A stretch of 13,731 bases of DNA from Clostridiales bacterium UBA4696 (GTDB lineage: Bacteria > Bacillota > Clostridia > Oscillospirales > Oscillospiraceae), in assembly GCA_002404795.1 (NCBI GenBank), contig DHKK01000121.1, forward strand, positions 1-13,731. Direction: 5' to 3'. The notes below the pieces were generated by a model that worked only from the letters and a program-made list of their open reading frames with translations, made no database searches and had not been told where the DNA came from. The translations under genes and the position numbers were made by a program. Shown here piece after piece: positions 9,094-13,731 of the stretch (its first letter is position 1; each line of letters begins with the position of its first letter).

Positions 9094-10149
9094 ATGGCAA
9101 GAAAGGCACCCGACCAGGACGCCGGGGAAGCGCTGCGCCGCTTCAAGAGCGACCTCAAGACCGGCACGCTCGGCAATTTTTATATCATCAGCGGCGAAGA
9201 GGCCTTTCTGCGCAGCCATTACGTGGATCTCATCACGAAAAAGATCGCGGACGGGCCCGCGGGCGAGTTCAACTGCCACCGCTTCTCCGCCGACGACTGC
9301 ACGCCCCAGGCCCTGGCCGACGCCATCGACGCCATGCCGATGATGGCCGAGCGGACGCTCGTGCGCGTGGACGACGTCGATCTATTCAAACAGCCGGAGG
9401 GCGCGCGGGAGCAGTACGCCGCCATTTTCTCCGACCTGCCCGACTACTGCTGTGTGCTGTTCGTCTACGACACGGTGGAGTTCAAGATCAACGGCACGAT
9501 GAAAAAGCTCGCTGCCGCCATCCGCGAGCACGCGCAGATCCTCACGTTCGGCAAGCAGTCGGAACGCGATCTGTGCGCGTGGATCACACGGCATTTCCGC
9601 GCCCACGACAAGACCGTCACGGACGAGCTGTGCCAGTACCTCATTTTCCGCACCGACGGCCTTATGACCACGCTCGCCGGGGAGATCGACAAGATTGCCG
9701 CCTATCAGCAGGGCCCGGCCATCACGCGCGGGGCCATCGACGCCGTCGTCATCCCGGCGCTCAGCGCCCAGACCTTCGACATCAGCGACGCCGTCGTCAA
9801 GGAGGATTTTGAGACGGCGCTCGGCAAGCTGCAGGAGCTCTACGCCATGCAGACCGACCCCATCGCCGTGCTCGGCGCCATCGGGGCGCAGCTGCGGCGG
9901 CTGTTTTACGCGCGCGTCATCCTGTCTGCGGGCGGCGGGCAGAAGGAGCTCATGGAGCTGACCGGCCTCAAGAGCTACCCTGCGGGCCTGACCATGACGG
10001 CTGCGCGCCGCGTGACCGACGGCTTCTGCCAGAAGGCCGTGGAGCTGGTCCTGCAGACCGACGTCGCCATGAAGACCGGCGCCGACGACCCCGAGCGGCT
10101 GCTGGAGCTGCTGCTCGTGCAGCTTTCGCAGGAGGCGCGGCATGGATAA
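9094..10149 (+). CDS. holA: DNA polymerase III subunit delta
   Basis: HolA (delta) is the clamp-loader subunit that opens the beta sliding clamp so it can be placed on primed DNA. The 351-aa product matches the usual family length. It has the N-terminal delta domain with a FYIISGEEAFLRSHY segment (about 29-43), a central DDVDLFKQPEG-VLFVYD region (about 92-130), and a helical C-terminal part containing PIAVLGAIGAQLRRLFYAR. Such degenerate AAA+ architecture without a Walker A motif is normal for delta. AGGGGG (9081-9086) precedes the start by 7 nt, and the gene begins 4 nt after comEC ends. The comEC-holA order is the common Gram-positive one; rpsT, which follows in Bacillus, is not here. The 3' end overlaps the next gene by 8 nt, suggesting coupled translation. 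Confidence 0.95.
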   Translation: MARKAPDQDAGEALRRFKSDLKTGTLGNFYIISGEEAFLRSHYVDLITKKIADGPAGEFNCHRFSADDCTPQALADAIDAMPMMAERTLVRVDDVDLFKQPEGAREQYAAIFSDLPDYCCVLFVYDTVEFKINGTMKKLAAAIREHAQILTFGKQSERDLCAWITRHFRAHDKTVTDELCQYLIFRTDGLMTTLAGEIDKIAAYQQGPAITRGAIDAVVIPALSAQTFDISDAVVKEDFETALGKLQELYAMQTDPIAVLGAIGAQLRRLFYARVILSAGGGQKELMELTGLKSYPAGLTMTAARRVTDGFCQKAVELVLQTDVAMKTGADDPERLLELLLVQLSQEARHG

Positions 10150-10735
10150 GCTTCGCGTCCGGCAGGCGATCGTCGTCGAGGGAAAATACGACCAGAACGC
10201 CCTGCGGCAGCTGGTCGACGCCCCGATCTTCACCACCGACGGCTTTACCGGCATGAAGGACCCCGCGCTTCTGCGCCTGCTGCGCCAGGCCGCAGAGACG
10301 ACGGGCCTCATCATCCTGACCGACTCCGACGGCGCCGGTTTTCTCATCCGCAATACGCTTAAAAGCGCCCTGCCGACGGACGGCGTGCTGCACGCCTACA
10401 TCCCCGACATCCCCGGCAAGGAGCGGCGCAAGACCGCGCCCGGCAAAGAGGGCCTGCTCGGCGTGGAGGGCATGCGCCCGGAGACCCTTCTGCAGGCGCT
10501 GCGAAATGCCGGCGCCGATCTTGAAGACGCGCAGGCCGCGCCCGCGCGCGAGCCGGTCACAAAGCAGGACTTTTTCGCCCTCGGCCTTTCCGGCCGCCCC
10601 GACAGCGCGGCAAAACGGGCCGCGCTCCTGCAGGCCCTTTCCCTGCCCGCGCACATGAGCGCAAACGCCCTGCTGCAGGCCGTAAACGTGCTGTTCTCCC
10701 GGGAAGAATTCCTGGAACGGTTTGCGGAACAGTAA
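10142..10735 (+). CDS. rnmV: TOPRIM-domain protein, ribonuclease M5-like
   Basis: RNase M5 makes the mature ends of 5S rRNA in low-G+C Gram-positive relatives, using a TOPRIM metal site. This 197-aa product has the family size. The TOPRIM catalytic Glu is in VVEGKYD (E13) and the DxD pair in LTDSDGAGFLIR (D61, D63). The family's HAYIP (84-88) and LLGVEG (105-110) segments follow. The C-terminal half (about 120-197) is helical and resembles the domain seen after TOPRIM in clostridial RNase M5-like proteins. GGAGG at 10131-10135, inside holA, is 6 nt before the ATG. In many Firmicutes rnmV is followed by rsmA; here it is followed by repeats and an ABC-F gene. Family assignment is good. True 5S processing activity is inferred. 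Confidence 0.85.
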   Translation: MDKLRVRQAIVVEGKYDQNALRQLVDAPIFTTDGFTGMKDPALLRLLRQAAETTGLIILTDSDGAGFLIRNTLKSALPTDGVLHAYIPDIPGKERRKTAPGKEGLLGVEGMRPETLLQALRNAGADLEDAQAAPAREPVTKQDFFALGLSGRPDSAAKRAALLQALSLPAHMSANALLQAVNVLFSREEFLERFAEQ

Positions 10736-10752
10736 AGTTCTCCCTGCCCGGG

Positions 10753-10805
10753 ACGACCTCTCCGTCACGGCTTCGCCGCGCCACCTCCCCTGGAAGGGGA
10801 GGCCT
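10753..10805 (+). repeat. diverged palindromic repeat, second subfamily
   Basis: This element has the same plan as the 52-bp repeat: a 5' box CCTCTCCGTCA (compare CCTCTCAGTCA), a middle hairpin CGGC/GCCG around TTC (10768-10778), then CCTCCCCT (10784-10791) pairing with AGGGGAGG (10795-10802) around GGA. Relative to copy 1, the outermost pair of the last stem has changed from G-C to C-G on both sides, a compensatory change. It lies 18 nt after the rnmV-like stop and faces the opposite way to the copy at 10825-10876, from which it is separated by 19 nt. Confidence 0.65.
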
Positions 10806-10824
10806 CGGATCTTCGCACGAACCA

Positions 10825-10876
10825 AAGGCTCCCCTTTCAGGGGAGCTGTCAGCCGCAGGCTGACTGAGAGGTTGTT
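10825..10876 (-). repeat. 52-bp two-hairpin palindromic repeat, copy 2 (inverted)
   Basis: The reverse complement of this segment matches bases 76-127 at 51 of 52 positions, including both hairpins: GCTCCCCT/AGGGGAGC around TTC on the + strand, and GTCAGCC/GGCTGAC around GCA. It fills much of the 188-nt gap between the rnmV-like gene and the ABC-F gene. The hairpins have no following T-run on the + strand, so intrinsic termination is not supported, though an mRNA stabilising or processing role is possible. The remaining bases, 10877-10923, hold the ABC-F leader with GAGG at 10913-10916 and no recognisable promoter. Confidence 0.75.
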
Positions 10877-10923
10877 CCCCACACCGGGCAGCCTGCCAGA
10901 CTGAAACACAAAGAGGAATCACC

Positions 10924-12807
10924 ATGATCGATATTTCCGTAAAAGACCTCGTCAAGAGCTTTGACGCGGATACGAATCTGCTCGACGGCGTCAGCTTTGA
11001 CGTGCAGGAGGGCGAACGGGTCGGTCTGCTCGGGCGCAACGGCGCGGGCAAGACGACGCTGTTCAAGATCCTGACCGGCGAGCTGGACTACAACTCCGGA
11101 GAGGTGCGCTTCGCGCCCGGCCGCAAGGTCGGCCTCATCTCTCAGATCCCGCACTACCCCGCTGGCTACACCGTCGAGGACGTGCTGCGCACGGCCTTCC
11201 GGGAGCTGACGAACATCCAGAACAAAATGCGCCGGCTGGAGCAGCAGATGACGGCGCATCCGGACAAGGCGACGCTCGCCGAGTACGACGCGCTTTCCAC
11301 GCGCTTTCAGACCGGCGGCGGCTACGAGACGGACATGCAGACCGACAAGATCTGCAACGGCCTCGGCATCCCCGCCGCGCAGCGCCAGCAGGACTTTGAC
11401 AGCCTCTCCGGCGGCGAGAAAACGCGCGTGAACCTCGCGCGGCTGCTGCTCGAGAAGACCGATATCCTCCTGCTCGACGAGCCGACGAACCACCTCGACA
11501 TGCACGCGGTGGAATGGCTAGAGGGCTATATCGAAAAATTCAAGGGTACTGTCCTCACCATCTCCCACGACCGCTATTTCCTCGACCGCGTCGTCACGCG
11601 CATCGTGGAGCTGCATGACGGCAAGGCGGAGTTCTATTCCGGCAACTACTCGTTCTACGTGCAGGAAAAGCAGGCGCGCTTTGAGCTGCAGCTCAAGCAA
11701 TACGAAAAGGAGCAGGCCAAGCTCGCCCAGCTTGGCTTCACGCTCGAGCGCATGAAGGGCTGGGGCATCAACAACCGCACGCTCTACCGCCGCGCCATGT
11801 CCATCCAGCACCGGATGGAGCGCATCGAAAAGACCGACCGGCCCACGCAGGACAAGACCATGCGGGCGAAATTTGCCCAGCGGGACTTCTTCGGCAACGA
11901 AGTGCTGTCCGTCAAAGGGCTCGGCAAGGCGTATGACGGGCGGACGCTGTTTTCCGATGTGGAGCTGCAGGTCGCGGGCGGCGAACGCATCGCCCTGCTC
12001 GGCGACAACGGCACCGGCAAGTCCACGTTCCTCAAGATCCTTCTCGGCGAGGAGGCGGGCGCGGGCCGCATCAAATTCGGCCCCACGGTCAAATGGGCCT
12101 ACCTGCCGCAGATCATCCACTTTGCCCACCCCGAGCGGACGCTCCTCGACACGATGCTCTATGAGAAGAACTGCACCGTGCAGACCGCGCGCGACCGGCT
12201 GGGCGCGTATCTGTTTGAGGGCGAGGACGTATTCAAGACGGTCGGCTCCCTCTCCGGCGGCGAGCAGAGCCGGCTGCGGCTGTGCATGCTGATGGACGAG
12301 AAGATCAACCTGCTCGTCCTCGACGAGCCGACGAACCATCTGGACATCGACTCGCGCGAATGGCTCGAGGATGCGCTGGAGGACTATGAAGGCACGCTCA
12401 TCTTCGTCTCGCACGACCGGTATTTCGTCAACAAATTCGCCACCCGCATCTGGGAGCTGGAAAACGGGCAGATCCGCGACTATCTTTGCGGCTACGAAAA
12501 ATACCGCTCCATCAAGGAGAAGGAGGCCATCGCGGCCCCCGCGCCCGAAAAGCCCAAAAAGGAGCACAAGGAAAAGCCGAAGACCTCCGGCAGCAAGATG
12601 CTCGAGAAAAAGGTCCGCACGCTCGAGCGCGAGATCGAGAAGCAGGAGGCACTTTCGGCGGAGCTGGACACGAAGATCGAGGCCGCGGCCGCCGATTATC
12701 AGGAGCTGGCACGGCTGATGGAGGAAAAGCAGCAGGCGGAGGACACGCTCGCGCAGATGATGGAGCAGTGGGAGACCCTCTCCTGCGAGCTGGAGGACGC
12801 AACATGA
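10924..12807 (+). CDS. ABC-F family ATP-binding protein (duplicated cassette, Uup/YdiF-like)
   Basis: ABC-F proteins lack membrane domains and act on the ribosome, either in translation control or antibiotic protection. The 627-aa product has two complete ATPase cassettes. Cassette 1 has Walker A GRNGAGKT (37-44), signature SLSGGE (160-165) and Walker B ILLLDEP (181-187). Cassette 2 has GDNGTGKST (360-368), SLSGGEQ (442-448) and LLVLDEP (463-469). Both are followed by TNHLD and SHDRYF. A charged helical linker lies between them (about 235-325), corresponding to the P-site tRNA-interaction motif. The C-terminus has a Lys/Pro-rich stretch and then a coiled coil (about 555-627), typical of the Uup/YdiF branch and less so of drug-resistance ABC-Fs. 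GAGG at 10913-10916 supports the start. The 3' end overlaps the next gene as ATGA. Resistance function cannot be judged from sequence. Confidence 0.93.
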   Translation: MIDISVKDLVKSFDADTNLLDGVSFDVQEGERVGLLGRNGAGKTTLFKILTGELDYNSGEVRFAPGRKVGLISQIPHYPAGYTVEDVLRTAFRELTNIQNKMRRLEQQMTAHPDKATLAEYDALSTRFQTGGGYETDMQTDKICNGLGIPAAQRQQDFDSLSGGEKTRVNLARLLLEKTDILLLDEPTNHLDMHAVEWLEGYIEKFKGTVLTISHDRYFLDRVVTRIVELHDGKAEFYSGNYSFYVQEKQARFELQLKQYEKEQAKLAQLGFTLERMKGWGINNRTLYRRAMSIQHRMERIEKTDRPTQDKTMRAKFAQRDFFGNEVLSVKGLGKAYDGRTLFSDVELQVAGGERIALLGDNGTGKSTFLKILLGEEAGAGRIKFGPTVKWAYLPQIIHFAHPERTLLDTMLYEKNCTVQTARDRLGAYLFEGEDVFKTVGSLSGGEQSRLRLCMLMDEKINLLVLDEPTNHLDIDSREWLEDALEDYEGTLIFVSHDRYFVNKFATRIWELENGQIRDYLCGYEKYRSIKEKEAIAAPAPEKPKKEHKEKPKTSGSKMLEKKVRTLEREIEKQEALSAELDTKIEAAAADYQELARLMEEKQQAEDTLAQMMEQWETLSCELEDAT

Positions 12808-13544
12808 TCCCGGTATGGCTGATCGCGGCGATCGCGCTGCTCGGCGCGGTCTGTCTGGCGCTGCCGCTGCACATCGGCATGACAGGCGTGTGTCTGCTGC
12901 TTCTGACGGCAGTGCTGCTGGCGCTGCGGATCCTCCGAAAAAAGGACGCGCCGAAGGTCTGGAGCCGGGTCCTCATCGCGCTGACGGCCGTCTCGATGGC
13001 AGTCATCTTCGGCGCGATGGGCTATATCAGCATACAGGGAAAGGACAGCGCCATGACACCAGACGAAACACCGGACTTCATCGTTGTCCTCGGCGCGCAG
13101 GTCCAGGGCGACGGGCCGTCGCTGACGCTCAAAAAGCGGCTGGACAAGACGCTCGAATTCCTGCAGGCGCACCCGGACCGGACCGTGATCGTCTCTGGCG
13201 GGCAGGGCCCGGACGAGGCGCACACGGAAGCGTCGGTCATGGCTCGCTATCTGACCGAACACGGCGCGGACGCGTCCCGGATCATCGAAGAGGACGAGGC
13301 GTCGAACACGCGGGAAAATCTGCAGTTTTCGGCGAAGCTCGCCGAAGCGGCGGGGCTGGACACGTCGCGCGTGCTGATCGTGACGAGTGATTTTCACATG
13401 TGCCGGGCAAAATATATCGCAAAGACGCTCGGCATGGAGCCCTATGGGCTATCCAGCGGCACATGGCCGTGGATCCTGAAGGTCAACTATACGCTGCGCG
13501 AGGTCTTTGCGTTCTGCAAGGCCGTTTATCAGGCGCACCGTTGA
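12804..13544 (+). CDS. YdcF/DUF218 (ElyC-SanA-YdcF) family membrane protein
   Basis: The 246-aa product has three N-terminal hydrophobic helices (about 3-20, 24-43 and 54-76). A soluble DUF218 domain follows, with the conserved FIVVLGAQ (92-99), SGGQGPDEAHTEA (131-143), EDEASNTREN (163-172) and VTSDFHMCRA (193-202) motifs. The family includes SanA and ElyC, linked to envelope integrity in Escherichia coli; the catalytic activity is not established. The ATG at 12804 overlaps the ABC-F stop as ATGA, and GGAGG is at 12792-12796, so the two are translationally coupled. An earlier in-frame start would lie within the ABC-F gene and is unlikely. The family assignment is firm; function and the reason for pairing with ABC-F are unknown. 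Confidence 0.88.
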   Translation: MIPVWLIAAIALLGAVCLALPLHIGMTGVCLLLLTAVLLALRILRKKDAPKVWSRVLIALTAVSMAVIFGAMGYISIQGKDSAMTPDETPDFIVVLGAQVQGDGPSLTLKKRLDKTLEFLQAHPDRTVIVSGGQGPDEAHTEASVMARYLTEHGADASRIIEEDEASNTRENLQFSAKLAEAAGLDTSRVLIVTSDFHMCRAKYIAKTLGMEPYGLSSGTWPWILKVNYTLREVFAFCKAVYQAHR

Positions 13545-13568
13545 CTTTCCGGCCCTCTGTGATAGAAT
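13541..13568 (+). promoter_or_regulatory. sigma-70-type promoter for the Mrp/Nbp35-like gene
   Basis: TTGACT (13541-13546) and TAGAAT (13563-13568) are each 5 of 6 to consensus. They are separated by 16 nt, with TGA immediately before the -10 giving an extended -10. The -35 overlaps the TGA stop codon of the ydcF-like gene. Transcription would begin near 13575. This is the best promoter match in the window. Confidence 0.75.
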
Positions 13569-13603
13569 GATGCAAAGAACGACACAAAAGGAGTGTTTTG
13601 ATT

Positions 13604-13731
13604 ATGAGCGGATGCAGCGGCAACTGTTCGAGCTGCGGCGAAAGCTGTTCTGACCGCAAGCAGGAGAGCCTGCTTGCCGAACCCAACAAAAACTCGCAGG
13701 TGAAAAAGGTCATCGCCGTCGTCTCCGGCAA
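13604..13731 (+). CDS. Mrp/Nbp35-type P-loop ATPase, 5' part only
   Basis: Only the first 42 codons are in the window. The N-terminus MSGCSGNCSSCGESC has cysteines at 4, 8, 11 and 15 (CX3CX2CX3C). It is followed by a linker, then KKVIAVVSG (34-42), which is the strand leading into the expected deviant Walker A (GKGGVGKS) just beyond the end. This pattern fits the Mrp/ApbC/Nbp35 family of Fe-S cluster carrier or scaffold ATPases, in the subgroup with an N-terminal Fe-S-binding cysteine cluster. AAAAGGAG at 13586-13593 and the promoter at 13541-13568 support the start. The P-loop itself is not visible, so the call rests on the N-terminal pattern. Confidence 0.8.
   Translation, partial: MSGCSGNCSSCGESCSDRKQESLLAEPNKNSQVKKVIAVVSG

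Noticed and set aside
10784..10876. Repeat hairpins as a rho-independent terminator after the rnmV-like gene
   Set aside because: The stems are strong, but none is followed by a T-run on the + strand, so intrinsic termination is not supported by sequence.

Overview
The window is high-G+C DNA (well over 60% by eye), and every gene I can support is on the + strand. Gene content and order point to a Gram-positive, clostridial bacterium: a uvrB-linked pair of M16 peptidase-like genes, lgt, comEC-holA, an RNase M5-type TOPRIM protein, a duplicated-cassette ABC-F ATPase, and an Nbp35/Mrp-type ATPase with an N-terminal cysteine cluster. The G+C level together with the short palindromic intergenic repeats suggests the Oscillospiraceae (Ruminococcaceae). 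That placement is inference and could only be settled by a database search.

Layout. (1) Positions 1-156 hold a strong hairpin and one copy of a 52-bp palindromic repeat. (2) Positions 157-6219 look like one co-directional operon: radC-like, uvrB, an inactive M16 subunit, an active M16 subunit, and lgt. Neighbouring genes overlap or sit a few bases apart, each with its own Shine-Dalgarno sequence. (3) Positions 6220-6808 are a self-contained single-gene unit: an extended -10 promoter, a 145-aa acidic Ala/Glu/Lys-rich protein, and a rho-independent terminator. (4) Positions 6828-10735 hold comEC, holA and an rnmV-like gene, tightly packed, with a candidate internal promoter inside the 3' end of comEC. 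(5) Positions 10736-10923 (188 bp) are the largest gap within the gene array and are mostly two inverted palindromic repeats. (6) Positions 10924-13544 hold an ABC-F gene overlapping by 4 nt with a membrane-anchored YdcF/DUF218 gene. (7) A good promoter overlaps the ydcF-like stop codon and drives an Mrp/Nbp35-type ATPase cut off by the window end.

Functionally this is mostly core genome. It covers DNA repair (UvrB, with a RadC-family protein of uncertain role), replication (HolA), RNA maturation (RNase M5-like), lipoprotein biogenesis (Lgt), DNA uptake (ComEC), ribosome-associated ATPase function (ABC-F), envelope (YdcF-like) and Fe-S metabolism (Mrp). I see no CRISPR array, prophage, transposase, tRNA or rRNA.

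The most unusual material is non-coding. A two-hairpin repeat occurs twice in inverted orientation, with 51 of 52 bases identical, about 10.7 kb apart. A diverged relative shows a compensatory base-pair change in its outer stem. The 145-aa acidic protein is the least understood gene. I did not find a convincing new multi-gene system.
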